A stretch of DNA of 64,000 bases from the NCBI GenBank assembly GCA_042218065.1, contig JBDGRL010000002.1, positions 1 through 64,000 of the forward strand, given 5' to 3'. The DNA is from JBDGRJ01 sp042218065. Lineage in GTDB: Bacteria; Patescibacteriota; Patescibacteriia; Magasanikbacterales; UBA922. Both the position numbers and the translations under genes were made by a program. Shown here piece by piece: positions 1 to 8,443 of this stretch (within the stretch, counting starts at the first letter, position 1; the number at the start of each line of letters is the position of its first letter). A model generated the notes under the pieces. That model saw nothing but the letters and a program-made list of their open reading frames with translations. It did no database searches and was not told the origin of the DNA.

Positions 1-23
1 CTTGCTGGTTAAATTTATCCTTC

Positions 24-974
24 ATGAGAGATTTAATTATTATCGGAGCAGCCGCGGCAGGTTGTTCAGCAGCAGTATATGCAGCTAGAAGACATTTAGA
101 TTTCACCGTAATATCTAAAGATATTGGGGGAGAAGTAGCTTTATCAGGGGAAATAGAAAACTGGCCGGGAACCATACATACTACCGGTGATAAATTAGCT
201 GACGATTTTCACAAGCATGTGCAAGATTATGGGATAGAAATAAAAGATGAGCTAGAAGTAATTGAAATAAAACAAAAAGACGGTAGACAAATTCTGAAAA
301 TAAAAGATACTGATGGGAATATAAAAGATATATCTGCTAAGACCGTAATAATAGCGACTGGAATACAACCCAGAAGACTTGATGTCCCCGGAGAAGAGAA
401 ATTAAAAGATAAAGGTTTGACTTATTGTACTGTCTGTGACGGACCTTTGTTTAAGGGTAAAAAAACAGCAACAATAGGAGCTGGAGATGCGGCACTAGAA
501 TCAGCTCTGATGTTGTCTGAAATAGCGAGCAGGGAATATTTAATAACAAAATATCCAAACAAGAAAGAAAAGAAGGGGGGTTTTCCAAAAGCTGAAGAAA
601 TACTAATAGAAAAAGTCAAAAATAATGACAATATAGAAATTATATATGATGCAATGACTCAAAAGATTATAGGGGATAATATGGTAGAAGGCGTAGAATA
701 CGAGGTACAAAATAAAAGTAAAACAAAAACACTAGAAGTTGAGGGGGTTATGGTTCACATCGGCATGACTCCTAACTCAGACTTTATAGACTGTGTAGAA
801 AAAAACGAAAATAATGAAATAAAAGTAAATAAGTTATGTGAAACTAACTGCAAAGGTATATTTGCCGCTGGAGATGTAACTGATATCCCCTACAAGCAAA
901 TATCTATCGCATCAGGACAAGGTACAACTGCTGCTTTATCTGTTATTGATTATCTAAACAAATTAAATGAATGA
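24..974 (+). CDS. trxB: Thioredoxin reductase-like flavoprotein
   Basis: FAD-dependent disulfide reductase of the thioredoxin reductase family (316 aa, normal length), expected to pass electrons to thioredoxin in the cytoplasm. The N-terminal FAD loop GAAAAG (residues 8-13), the redox pair CTVC (C135, C138), a second dinucleotide loop IGAGDAALESA (151-161) and the C-terminal FAD motif GIFAAGDV are all present. The stretch after the second loop reads SREYLITKYPNKK and lacks the HRR-type arginine motif that binds the NADPH 2'-phosphate in classical TrxB. The electron donor is therefore uncertain (NADH, ferredoxin or none). The stop overlaps the next small membrane gene by 8 bp. Confidence 0.88.
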   Translation: MRDLIIIGAAAAGCSAAVYAARRHLDFTVISKDIGGEVALSGEIENWPGTIHTTGDKLADDFHKHVQDYGIEIKDELEVIEIKQKDGRQILKIKDTDGNIKDISAKTVIIATGIQPRRLDVPGEEKLKDKGLTYCTVCDGPLFKGKKTATIGAGDAALESALMLSEIASREYLITKYPNKKEKKGGFPKAEEILIEKVKNNDNIEIIYDAMTQKIIGDNMVEGVEYEVQNKSKTKTLEVEGVMVHIGMTPNSDFIDCVEKNENNEIKVNKLCETNCKGIFAAGDVTDIPYKQISIASGQGTTAALSVIDYLNKLNE

Positions 975-1194
975 AGATTTGGTTTTTAAAATCATAGGTG
1001 GAGCTGGTTTATTGTTAATATCTTACGGAGTAATCACCAACCAAGAACCAAAACAGGATATTTTATTTACTACTGGAGGAGTAGGGTTGCTGATTTATAG
1101 TATATACATAAAAGATCCGGTTTTTATACCCCTTCAAATAATATTCATCTTTGCAAGCATTTGGGAAATATATAAAGTGAAAAATAGGGGATAA
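967..1194 (+). CDS. Small three-helix membrane protein
   Basis: A 75-aa protein made almost entirely of three hydrophobic segments (about residues 6-23, 32-48, 52-69) with a charged tail. The start overlaps the thioredoxin reductase stop by 8 bp, suggesting translational coupling. It has the same layout as the 109-aa product of the next gene (glycine-rich first helix, polar turn, aromatic second helix, third helix ending in E-I-Y), so the two look like tandem paralogs. I do not recognise the family. Confidence 0.6.
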   Translation: MNEDLVFKIIGGAGLLLISYGVITNQEPKQDILFTTGGVGLLIYSIYIKDPVFIPLQIIFIFASIWEIYKVKNRG

Positions 1195-1227
1195 ACAAAA
1201 TATAAATTAATCTTCTAACTTCATAAC

Positions 1228-1557
1228 ATGTTACTAGAAAACTTACTACCACAATTGCCACAAACCAACTGGGAGTGGTTTATTGTATTACTAGGAGTAG
1301 TCGGTTCAATTATGGTAATTTACTCACAGTTTTTATCTGCGCTGAATCGACGTGACCTCGTGCGAGCAGTAGGATCTTTTGCTGTATTTGTTTATGCTTA
1401 CTGGGTTGGAGATTACATTTTCATATTACTCACCTTAGGTTTTTTTCTAGCCTCTACGATAGAGTTTATAGAGATTTATCTGGGCTACCATAGGAGCGAA
1501 GAAACCCAAGTAAAAAAATATAAAGAGGTTAATAAGAAATACAAAGAAAATTCTTAA
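1228..1557 (+). CDS. Small three-helix membrane protein, paralog of its upstream neighbour
   Basis: A 109-aa integral membrane protein with hydrophobic segments near residues 17-37, 46-62 and 64-88 and a lysine/glutamate-rich cytoplasmic-type tail. The order of features (GVVGSIMVIYSQ, then RRDLVRAVGSF, then ASTIEFIEIY) parallels the 75-aa protein encoded just upstream. Function unknown. It lies between the flavoprotein and a PfkB kinase, all on the plus strand. Confidence 0.6.
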   Translation: MLLENLLPQLPQTNWEWFIVLLGVVGSIMVIYSQFLSALNRRDLVRAVGSFAVFVYAYWVGDYIFILLTLGFFLASTIEFIEIYLGYHRSEETQVKKYKEVNKKYKENS

Positions 1558-1574
1558 AATAATAACTAAAAAAT

Positions 1575-2555
1575 ATGAAAGAAGAATTTGATGTAATCAC
1601 AATCGGAGATAGTACAATAGACACATTTTTAATTATTAGCAAAGCCTCTTTAGAGAGAGATTTGGAGCACGAAGAAATTAAGTTGTGTTTCAAATACGGA
1701 GATAAGGTCCCTATCGAAAGATCCCACCAAGCTGTAGGAGGTAATGCGGCTAATGTAGCAATAGGGTTAACCAAGCAAGATTACAAAACCGGGATAATTA
1801 CAGAGATAGGAGATGACGTGAATGGACATGTAATTAAAAAGAAATTAGAAAAAATTGGAGTCAACACAGAATATGGCAAAGTACTAAAAGAAAAAGATAC
1901 TAGATACAGTATAATCCTACACTATCAAAGTGATCGCACTATTTTATCTAATTATGTTGATAGAGACTATTCTTTCCCAGAACTACCTAAAACTGAATTT
2001 ATTTATTATACCTCTCTGGGGCCCAACTTTGGTCAGCTACAGGATCAAATGTCGGAATATATAAAAAATAACGATGTAAAGCTAGCTTGTAATCCGGGAA
2101 CCTATCAAATGAAAAAAGGTATGGATAAACTTAAAGATATTCTACCTCAAGTGCAATACTTATTCTTAAACAGAGACGAAGCTGAAAGAATTACAGGCTT
2201 AGACAATGAATCTTCAATAAACCGGATAATAAATGCTCTAAAAGATATAGGTATAGATACCGCTGTTGTTACTGCAGGAAGCGAAGGAGCTTTTGTAAAC
2301 TATAAAAACCAAATTTTAAAGATGAAACCTTACCCATTAGAGCCTACAGGTAAAACCGGTGCTGGAGATGCTATGGCAAGCGGATTTATGGGCGCTATCT
2401 TGGAGGGCAGAAACACCAAAGAAGCCCTAAAGTGGGGAACCGCAAACGCGACAGGCGTAGTGCAAAATATAGGCGCCCATGAGGGAGTTTTAAACAAAAA
2501 AGAAATAAGTAAGATGATAAAAAAATTCCCAGAAATCAAGCCGGAAGCTGTTTAA
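1575..2555 (+). CDS. PfkB-family carbohydrate/nucleoside kinase
   Basis: Ribokinase-fold kinase (326 aa) that should phosphorylate a sugar or nucleoside with ATP. The N-terminal PfkB motif is seen as GGNAANVAIGL, and the C-terminal signature as GKTGAGDAMASGF, whose Asp is the catalytic base and whose GAGD forms the anion hole. A long insert around residues 25-50 is unlike ribokinase itself. Substrate cannot be told from sequence; ribokinase, adenosine kinase-like and fructokinase-like roles are all possible. It ends the short plus-strand group that begins with the flavoprotein. Confidence 0.8.
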   Translation: MKEEFDVITIGDSTIDTFLIISKASLERDLEHEEIKLCFKYGDKVPIERSHQAVGGNAANVAIGLTKQDYKTGIITEIGDDVNGHVIKKKLEKIGVNTEYGKVLKEKDTRYSIILHYQSDRTILSNYVDRDYSFPELPKTEFIYYTSLGPNFGQLQDQMSEYIKNNDVKLACNPGTYQMKKGMDKLKDILPQVQYLFLNRDEAERITGLDNESSINRIINALKDIGIDTAVVTAGSEGAFVNYKNQILKMKPYPLEPTGKTGAGDAMASGFMGAILEGRNTKEALKWGTANATGVVQNIGAHEGVLNKKEISKMIKKFPEIKPEAV

Positions 2556-2588
2556 TTATCACTGACAAACTTGATTAGCGAGAAAAAT

Positions 2589-3119
2589 CTAATCTGACTT
2601 AGCATGTAACTTATTGGCTATAGCTGCGCCAAAATGTGGTGCTGATTCAGAGTTTACAGCAGTTATAGCATCTCCGCTTACTACTACCGGCTCTTCTTCA
2701 TTGTATTTTGCATCATTTTGCTCCAATATAGATTTTAATCTGTCATCTTCATCCCAACCAGTTGCTTCCTTATGTTTTAATACTCCAGCTCGTGCTAAAA
2801 TCCTGGTTGAAACCTGCATAGCACCATAAAGCTTATCTTCTTGCATAGCTGAAACTGCTATGTTATAACTCAGAGAATTATTTAAATACTTCTCTGCCCC
2901 TACACCCCCTAAAAAGAAAACCCCGTCATATTTTTTCATATCAACTTGGCTTAAGGACATATCGACCTCTGTTCTGGTCTCATCTTCAGCAATAGCGCTG
3001 GGAGTTATATCGCTGGCAGTGAGTACGTTTATGTCTTGTTCTTCTAGAGCTTTCTTGGTTTGTTTGTATTCTTCCGGTTGATAGCCTGTCCCTGCAATTA
3101 TTAAAACTACTGAGTACAT
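2589..3119 (-). CDS. DJ-1/PfpI-fold protein lacking the nucleophilic cysteine
   Basis: A 176-aa class-I glutamine amidotransferase-like protein of the DJ-1/PfpI superfamily. The pieces DGVFFLGGVGAEKYL (65-79) and GAMQVSTRILARAGVL (99-114) align with the strands and the nucleophile elbow of the family. At the elbow, where family members have A-I-C-H/A-G, this protein has A-M-Q-V-S, so the cysteine is replaced by Gln102. Protease, deglycase or chaperone activity depending on that Cys should be absent. It is the last gene of a minus-strand operon, 3 bp after the helical protein gene. Confidence 0.65.
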   Translation of the reverse strand: MYSVVLIIAGTGYQPEEYKQTKKALEEQDINVLTASDITPSAIAEDETRTEVDMSLSQVDMKKYDGVFFLGGVGAEKYLNNSLSYNIAVSAMQEDKLYGAMQVSTRILARAGVLKHKEATGWDEDDRLKSILEQNDAKYNEEEPVVVSGDAITAVNSESAPHFGAAIANKLHAKSD

Positions 3120-3122
3120 AGT

Positions 3123-3827
3123 TTAATTTTGTCTAGAAAAACTATAATTCTCTTTGACATCCTTCCGGCCTTCAAAAAACTCAGGAGCGTTCATAATCTC
3201 CTCATGATCAATTGAGGGCCCCATACCTGCAAGTGAATGTTCGAAAGTTTTTATCTGTTGTTTAATTTCTCCTACTAATTCAGGGTGCTCATACTCATTT
3301 TCAGCTAAATCATTTAACTGGTCTATCTTATCTTGAATTTCGGATAATATTTTTTTGTGTTCTTCAATTTTTTCTTTATATTTCTCCTTCTCCGAGCTAG
3401 TAACAAGTTGTCTAGCATGTTTTTTTACATCCTTCCTGGTTTCCATTAACGCTTCATGTAGTTGAACTCGGTATTCTATATCAAAATACTTCGCTTCTTT
3501 ACCTGAGTACAAATCACGAAAAGTATAACCTTCTTCTTTGAATTTTTCATATTCTTGCTCGAACTTTTTAGGCATCTTAGTCAAAAAAATCTTTTCCCCT
3601 ATCTTGCCCTCATATAAATCAACAAACTCATGAAATGCTCTCCTATAGGGCCAGATTGCCTTTCCGAATTTAACGATTACTTCTTCTACATCCTCCTTTT
3701 CTAGGGACATATTATTTTCTACTTGACCCAATGCCTGTTCCATATTATCTTTTATATCTTCCGGAACTAAAGGCGGAAGATCGTTATACATCCTTTCAAA
3801 AAATTTTACTGTGTGTTGATATGACAT
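3123..3827 (-). CDS. Helical hypothetical protein
   Basis: A 234-aa, highly charged, probably all-helical protein. Residues about 135-195 are a long Lys/Glu-rich stretch suited to a coiled coil. There is no signal peptide, membrane segment or recognisable catalytic motif. It sits tightly between a SpoU-family methylase (2 bp upstream) and a DJ-1-like gene (3 bp downstream) on the minus strand, so it is expressed with them. I do not recognise the family. Confidence 0.6.
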   Translation of the reverse strand: MSYQHTVKFFERMYNDLPPLVPEDIKDNMEQALGQVENNMSLEKEDVEEVIVKFGKAIWPYRRAFHEFVDLYEGKIGEKIFLTKMPKKFEQEYEKFKEEGYTFRDLYSGKEAKYFDIEYRVQLHEALMETRKDVKKHARQLVTSSEKEKYKEKIEEHKKILSEIQDKIDQLNDLAENEYEHPELVGEIKQQIKTFEHSLAGMGPSIDHEEIMNAPEFFEGRKDVKENYSFSRQN

Positions 3828-3829
3828 GA

Positions 3830-4285
3830 TTATGAAATTATAGAATGCAGGGCTACACCTGTTGCCACGCTCACATTCAAACTACTTTTTTTACCGTGCA
3901 TAGGGATAAAAACAGATTTATCACAAAGTCCTAATAACTCTGAATTCACGCCAGACACCTCTTCTCCTACGATCAAAGCTATTTTATCAGTAAAATCAGC
4001 TTTTTTTACATCAACACTATCATTGGTGTTCTCCAAGCAAACAACCTCGAAATTATTGTTTTTTAAGTCAGAAATTAACACGTCAACATTTTCAATCTTT
4101 TCCCATTCCACCCATTTTTCAGCGCCCAAGGCTACTTTTTCAACCTTTCTCTTATCTTCCGGAGTTGGGGTATAACCGGTTAGATAAATCTTATCTACCC
4201 CAAAACAATCAGCTATCCGAAACATAGCACCTACATTATGAGCTGACCTTATATTCGGTAAAATTAAGTTTATCTCTTTATTCAT
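3830..4285 (-). CDS. SpoU/TrmH-family RNA 2'-O-methyltransferase
   Basis: A 151-aa SPOUT methyltransferase that transfers a methyl group from SAM to a ribose 2'-OH in tRNA or rRNA. All three SpoU motifs are present: NIRSAHNVGAMFRIAD (motif 1, with the conserved Asn and Arg), ALIVGEEVSGV (motif 2) and IPMHGKKSSLNVSVATGVAL (motif 3, knot and SAM site). The length fits a bare catalytic domain without an RNA-binding extension, as in TrmL, but the target nucleotide cannot be assigned. First gene of a three-gene minus-strand operon. Confidence 0.85.
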   Translation of the reverse strand: MNKEINLILPNIRSAHNVGAMFRIADCFGVDKIYLTGYTPTPEDKRKVEKVALGAEKWVEWEKIENVDVLISDLKNNNFEVVCLENTNDSVDVKKADFTDKIALIVGEEVSGVNSELLGLCDKSVFIPMHGKKSSLNVSVATGVALHSIIS

Positions 4286-4377
4286 AGCATTCGGTTACAC
4301 TTTAATATTAACAGAATTGTGAACTTTTTCAACTTATCAGTATAAAAATTGTAAAAATTACTTTCAATACCGGGTTC

Positions 4378-4436
4378 GGATTATTTCTAAGCCTCGCTGG
4401 TCAGACAAGCTGAAGGCTTCGGCTTAGAAATAATCC
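4378..4436. repeat. Hairpin repeat, copy 1 (conserved loop, perfect 16-bp stem)
   Basis: GGATTATTTCTAAGCC at 4378-4393 is the exact reverse complement of 4421-4436. The 27-nt loop TCGCTGGTCAGACAAG... TTC is almost the same as the 26-nt loop of a second hairpin at 23661-23706, whose stem sequence is different but still paired. It lies in the 250-bp gap between the divergent SpoU and Xer genes. Confidence 0.8.
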
Positions 4437-4497
4437 TGCATCTTTTTAAATAATCACTTTTTAATGATTTCAAGTTTTATTTGTTGTTCCTATTTTA

Positions 4498-4503
4498 TAT
4501 AAT
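4498..4503 (+). promoter_or_regulatory. Possible -10 element for the Xer-like gene
   Basis: TATAAT lies 34 bp before the ATG of the recombinase gene. The -35 region 17 bp upstream (TTTTAT) is weak, so this is only a partial promoter call. Confidence 0.35.
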
Positions 4504-4536
4504 ATCCACAGTCTAACTTAAATTTTACGTTAAAAA

Positions 4537-5463
4537 ATGAAAGAAATAGAAAAAAGCAAAGAAAATTTTCTTGATTATCTAAAGCAAGAAAAAAACCGCA
4601 AAGAAAAGACAATAAGAAATTATGACCTTTACCTAAATCGCTTTATTGAAAAAACCAAAATTTCTAACCCTGAAGCAATTCAAGAAGAGGACATAGAGGA
4701 GTTTAAAAATTGGCTGCAAAGTTATACTGACAAATACGGAGAAGAAATAAATGAAAGTACACAAAACTATCATTTAATTGCACTTAGATCTTTTTTTAAA
4801 TTTTTACAGAAAGAAAGAGAAAATGTTGCAAAACCAAGCAAAATTGAATTAATCCAAACACCAAATAGGGAAATAAAAACTATAACACCAGAAGATATAA
4901 AAAGAATATTATCTGCTACACAAAAAGATGTCAATAAAGATATATTAAGCTTAAGAGACAGATCTGTGATAGACACTTTTTTATCTATCGGTCTCAAGGT
5001 TTCAGAATTATCTAAACTAAAGAAAAAACAAATAAATCTTGATAACGGACACATCAAACTAGAAAAAGCAACAGTTAAAATACCTCTAGCTCAAAAAACA
5101 AAGGAAAACATTACAAAATACTTAAACCAAAGAGGTGGTAATAACCCATTTGTTTTCGTATCTCACGACAATAGAACAAACACAAATAATGAAAATAAGC
5201 CCATATCAGAAAGGTCCTTGCAAAGGTTAGTTAAAAAACAAGCAAAGAAAGCAGGGATTCCTTACAAGGTTACCCCAAATATACTTAGAAATACCTGTCT
5301 GATGCATTTGTTAAAAAATAATGCTAATCTAATGAAAATCAAAGAATTAGCTGGACATGAGTCAATTCATGCTACTAAGTATTACAAAACTAAAGCGAAG
5401 AAGATCAAGAAAAATACCTTTTTTTCGGAACGCTATGGTGACTTGATTTCAAAACTAAAGTAA
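4537..5463 (+). CDS. Xer-like tyrosine recombinase with substituted catalytic residues
   Basis: A 308-aa protein with the two-domain layout of XerC/D: an N-terminal SAM-like core-binding domain (about 1-95) and a C-terminal catalytic domain. Aligned by eye with XerD, the nucleophile Tyr283, the second Arg (R251) and the GH of the third box (H274) are kept. The first catalytic Arg (GLRVSE in XerD) is Lys154, and the His of HxLR is Asn248 (PNILRN). Either the protein is weakly active or retargeted, or it is on its way out. It is followed by tRNA-Arg(UCU) 95 bp downstream, a typical integrase position, but I see no element boundaries there. Confidence 0.75.
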   Translation: MKEIEKSKENFLDYLKQEKNRKEKTIRNYDLYLNRFIEKTKISNPEAIQEEDIEEFKNWLQSYTDKYGEEINESTQNYHLIALRSFFKFLQKERENVAKPSKIELIQTPNREIKTITPEDIKRILSATQKDVNKDILSLRDRSVIDTFLSIGLKVSELSKLKKKQINLDNGHIKLEKATVKIPLAQKTKENITKYLNQRGGNNPFVFVSHDNRTNTNNENKPISERSLQRLVKKQAKKAGIPYKVTPNILRNTCLMHLLKNNANLMKIKELAGHESIHATKYYKTKAKKIKKNTFFSERYGDLISKLK

Positions 5464-5558
5464 ATCCTAAGTAAGAAGTTGACAAATTAGCAAAAAAACA
5501 GTAATATTTATATGTAGAAATAAGATATATTAGTACTCCTAGTAGAATAACTAGCAAT

Positions 5559-5630
5559 ACCCCGATAGTTTAATGGATAAAACACTGGCCTTCTAAGCCG
5601 GGGATGTAGGTTCGATTCCTACTCGGGGTA
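5559..5630 (+). tRNA. tRNA-Arg(UCU)
   Basis: Complete cloverleaf: acceptor ACCCCGA with TCGGGGT, anticodon stem CTGGC/GCCGG with loop CTTCTAA (anticodon TCT), T arm GTAGG-TTCGATT-CCTAC and discriminator A. The CCA is not encoded. Confidence 0.95.
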
Positions 5631-5643
5631 CTGCCCTCAGAGG

Positions 5644-5715
5644 GGTGGCTATGGTGTAGTGGTAGCACAGCGCCCTGTGGCGGCGCTGGGACGGGTTCAA
5701 ATCCCGTTAGCCACC
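5644..5715 (+). tRNA. tRNA-His(GUG)
   Basis: Cloverleaf with acceptor GTGGCTA/TAGCCAC, the extra 5' G(-1) opposite C73 that is diagnostic for tRNA-His, anticodon stem GCGCC/GGCGC with loop CTGTGGC (anticodon GTG) and T arm ACGGG-TTCAAAT-CCCGT. It is 13 bp after tRNA-Arg(UCU), probably one transcript. Confidence 0.95.
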
Positions 5716-5746
5716 CCTTTGGGGGTATTTTTATTTAACTCATCTG

Positions 5747-6757
5747 ATGAAAATACTAATAATATCTGCTTCAATAGGTCAAGGACATGTCAGAGCAGGA
5801 GAAGCACTAAAAAAGAAACTAAAACAAGAAGATATAGAAACTGAACACATAGATTTGCTTAATTATTTGAGTAATTTTTGGAAACGTATTTTATCTAGTT
5901 CTTATAAAAATATCACAACTAAGACTCCATATCTCTGGGGTCTTCTTTATAATACTTCTGATAACAAATGCATAAGAATTTTTTTAAACTGGTTTATCGA
6001 AAATGTAATTAGTACTGAAAAACTATTAGATAAAGTTACAACGTACAATCCGGACAAAATAGTATGCACTCATTTTTTAGCCCCAGATCTATTGTCTAGT
6101 CTAAATATTTCAATAAAAATTACTACTTTAATCACAGACTATGGCATACATAGTATGTGGTTGTCGGATAATACTGATTTATACAGGGTTTCAACTGACT
6201 TAATGAAGAAAAACCTAAGAAAAAGAGGGGTCAAAAAAGAACAAATAAAGGTAAAAACACTACCAATAGATCCAGATTTTGAATCTCTAGATACAAGACC
6301 TAAATTAAAGAAAAAGATGGGGTTTCAACAACAGTTTACCATCTTAGTTATGAGCGGAGGAGATGGTCTGATAAAACTAAAAGAGATTATCGAAAAATTG
6401 TTTCAAATTCAAGAAAGTATCAATATAATCTCAGTAGCAGGAAAAAATAAAAAATTAAAAAAACAAATTAAACAATTAGAAAGCCCGCAAAATATATACT
6501 ATAAAGCTTTAGGATGGACAGATGAAATAGAAAAATACATTCAAATATCAAATATAGTAATCTCAAAACCAGGTGGAATGACTACTACCGAGTGTATACA
6601 GACAAACACAACATTAATTGCTACAAATCCTATACCCGGCCAAGAAGAAGGAAATGCTGAATATTTAATAAAAAATAACTACGGGCACTTAGCTGAATCA
6701 ACAGATGAAATTTTACAACTCACAAGAGAAGAGCTGAAAAACTCTACTGAAAACTAA
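5747..6757 (+). CDS. GT28 glycosyltransferase, MurG/UgtP-like
   Basis: A 336-aa GT-B glycosyltransferase like processive diacylglycerol glucosyltransferase (UgtP) and MGDG synthase. Seen: N-terminal SASIGQGHVRAGEALK (the GGGH-type acceptor loop), LITDYGIHSMW, the C-terminal donor-binding SKPGGMTTTEC, and PIPGQEEGNAEYL. It probably adds a UDP-sugar to a membrane lipid at the inner face of the membrane. A role in making glycolipids fits galU nearby, which supplies UDP-glucose. It converges on the pilin cluster with only 20 bp between stops. Confidence 0.78.
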   Translation: MKILIISASIGQGHVRAGEALKKKLKQEDIETEHIDLLNYLSNFWKRILSSSYKNITTKTPYLWGLLYNTSDNKCIRIFLNWFIENVISTEKLLDKVTTYNPDKIVCTHFLAPDLLSSLNISIKITTLITDYGIHSMWLSDNTDLYRVSTDLMKKNLRKRGVKKEQIKVKTLPIDPDFESLDTRPKLKKKMGFQQQFTILVMSGGDGLIKLKEIIEKLFQIQESINIISVAGKNKKLKKQIKQLESPQNIYYKALGWTDEIEKYIQISNIVISKPGGMTTTECIQTNTTLIATNPIPGQEEGNAEYLIKNNYGHLAESTDEILQLTREELKNSTEN

Positions 6758-6777
6758 TAGCAATGCCCCATAACTTC

Positions 6778-7515
6778 CTAGAAACTCCACCCCCATCTTT
6801 TTTCTTCTACATCTTGTGGAGGGAGTGTTTCTCCTTTTTGTTGTATTTCTCCGGTTGGTTCTCTATTTACTTCAAACTGAATGCAAACTGGATCTGTCGG
6901 ATCACATGCAGGTTTCGAAGCTTGCCACATAGAATCTAGTACAAAATTAGTAATACCATAAGAAGCAAGTATAATTAACACCCCTATAGATGCTGTAAGA
7001 AGGGTACTTTTTCCATCTTCAAGCTTTTCTTCATTACCACGAGAACTCATTATCAGATAACCGCCATAAATTGCATAACCTAAGGCAATTATACCGACCA
7101 AAGTCAACCCCCACTTTATCAGCATAGCTATAATAGCACGGGGATCCTCCGTATTAGAGACCTCTGCCCCTTTTTTACCCTGAAAAGCTGAGGTCTGTTT
7201 ATTGTACTTTTGTTTTAGCGTCTGCCCTTCTCTAGTCCTTATCTCGCAACAAATTTTTTTACCTCCACTTTTGTTCTTACATCCTCCAGGAGTCCGCTTC
7301 CACCTTCTTTCGCCTGTACATTTATCCTTTGGTACACATTTTATAGTACCGTACTTAAAGCTGCCTATATGCTTCGGTTTCTTATCATCACAAGGCTTTT
7401 TGCCTATTTGAGGATTAACTGCATTTACAATATCAACAAATAAGAAAACTGAAAGTGCAGCAGTTAATAATGAAATAATTATATTTATTTTTTCTCTAGA
7501 CAACAAAGATATCAT
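6778..7515 (-). CDS. Pilin-like membrane protein 1, N-terminal Cys-rich ectodomain
   Basis: 245 aa. N-terminal hydrophobic signal (11-33), then a Cys-rich module with C42, C60, C66, C79 and the pair C89-C90, then the two-helix pilin core (about 129-155 and 168-192) with the family motif YGGYLIMSSRGNEEKLEDGK between the helices, then a tail with C204 and C211. The core matches the T4SS_pilin type (VirB2/TrbC-like) found in Patescibacteria. The Cys module C-V-P...C-T...C...CC recurs at the C terminus of the 178-aa family member encoded at 10342-10878. Last gene of the run. Confidence 0.75.
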   Translation of the reverse strand: MISLLSREKINIIISLLTAALSVFLFVDIVNAVNPQIGKKPCDDKKPKHIGSFKYGTIKCVPKDKCTGERRWKRTPGGCKNKSGGKKICCEIRTREGQTLKQKYNKQTSAFQGKKGAEVSNTEDPRAIIAMLIKWGLTLVGIIALGYAIYGGYLIMSSRGNEEKLEDGKSTLLTASIGVLIILASYGITNFVLDSMWQASKPACDPTDPVCIQFEVNREPTGEIQQKGETLPPQDVEEKRWGWSF

Positions 7516-7522
7516 GCTGAGT

Positions 7523-7972
7523 TTACTTTATAGAATCGACAGCGCTATCCCACAAGCTCCTACGCATAGGTTTTTGCTGTACGCCCCCTTCCAGAGCTGC
7601 CTGCTGAACCCCGGAAGTAATAAATAAAGTAATACTATAAGACAAGAGTACTATAACTAAGCCAACGGTAGCACGAAGGGCAGTCTTTCTTGCTTTTTCT
7701 ATTTGTTCACTTCTACCCCTAGAAGTAACCAGCCAGTAACCCGACATCAATAACAAAACCAAAAACACTGTACCAGTTAAACCTAATACAATTTTTACTA
7801 ATCTAGCAATAAAAGTCTGGGGTTTGGTGGGCTCATCTACCCTACCGGAAGTTGCTTTCATTTGTTTTTTAATATCTTCTTTAACCTCGGATTGCGAATT
7901 TACCGAAACTGCAGGAGCAAATAAAAATAAAGCTATTATAGCAACAAAAAATATATGCTTAAGCTTGGTCAT
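7523..7972 (-). CDS. Pilin-like membrane protein 2
   Basis: 149 aa. Signal peptide (1-26, ending VNSQ), pilin core with helices at about 55-82 and 98-122 joined by SGYWLVTSRGRSEQIEKARK, and a short basic tail. The usual YGG before the loop is MSG here. No cysteines, so a plain subunit. Part of the minus-strand run, 7 bp before the terminal member. Confidence 0.75.
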   Translation of the reverse strand: MTKLKHIFFVAIIALFLFAPAVSVNSQSEVKEDIKKQMKATSGRVDEPTKPQTFIARLVKIVLGLTGTVFLVLLLMSGYWLVTSRGRSEQIEKARKTALRATVGLVIVLLSYSITLFITSGVQQAALEGGVQQKPMRRSLWDSAVDSIK

Positions 7973-8049
7973 AAGAAATTATTTACCGAAATCATTGAAA
8001 TAAATAAGCTAAAACTTAAACTTTTGCAGTATTATAAAAAGAAAATAAT

Positions 8050-8439
8050 CTATAGCAACCCAAGTAGAGTTTCTACAACCCAGTTCGACAAACTAAAAGC
8101 ACCAACCGCTAAAATCAAACCAATGACAGAGTTTGTAACGATTCTTTGAGCTCTATCAACCTGATCCTCATTACCTCTAGCTGTCATCCAAAGGAACCCT
8201 CCGTACACCATCAAAACCGTAAAGATAATTCCAAGAAACGACATAGCACCTTTTACAATCCTTCCTGCTTGTTGAGCAAATGTAGTTTCATCGGTCTTTT
8301 TCGGTTCATAACCCGCTTCTTTGGCAGCATTACTTAAAACCGAACCCTGTCCTCCTATTTCTACCGCTGCAGCTTGTGAAGGGAGTATAAATGAAACCAA
8401 GAAAAGAGAGAAAATAATTGTAATAAAATAATTATTCAT
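8050..8439 (-). CDS. Pilin-like membrane protein 3
   Basis: 129 aa. Signal peptide (1-25, SQAAA), short spacer, pilin core with YGGFLWMTARGNEDQVDRAQ between helices at about 62-83 and 102-126; it ends right after the second helix. This is the minimal subunit layout. Spacing to the upstream member is 4 bp, so the genes are cotranscribed. Confidence 0.77.
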   Translation of the reverse strand: MNNYFITIIFSLFLVSFILPSQAAAVEIGGQGSVLSNAAKEAGYEPKKTDETTFAQQAGRIVKGAMSFLGIIFTVLMVYGGFLWMTARGNEDQVDRAQRIVTNSVIGLILAVGAFSLSNWVVETLLGLL

Positions 8440-8443
8440 ACAG

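Noticed and set aside
5464..5715. An integrated element at tRNA-Arg(UCU) driven by the adjacent Xer-like gene
   Set aside because: No repeat of the tRNA 3' end was found nearby and the neighbouring genes look like normal housekeeping genes.
5659..5844. ORF covering tRNA-His
   Set aside because: It only reads through the tRNA and into the start of the glycosyltransferase in another frame.
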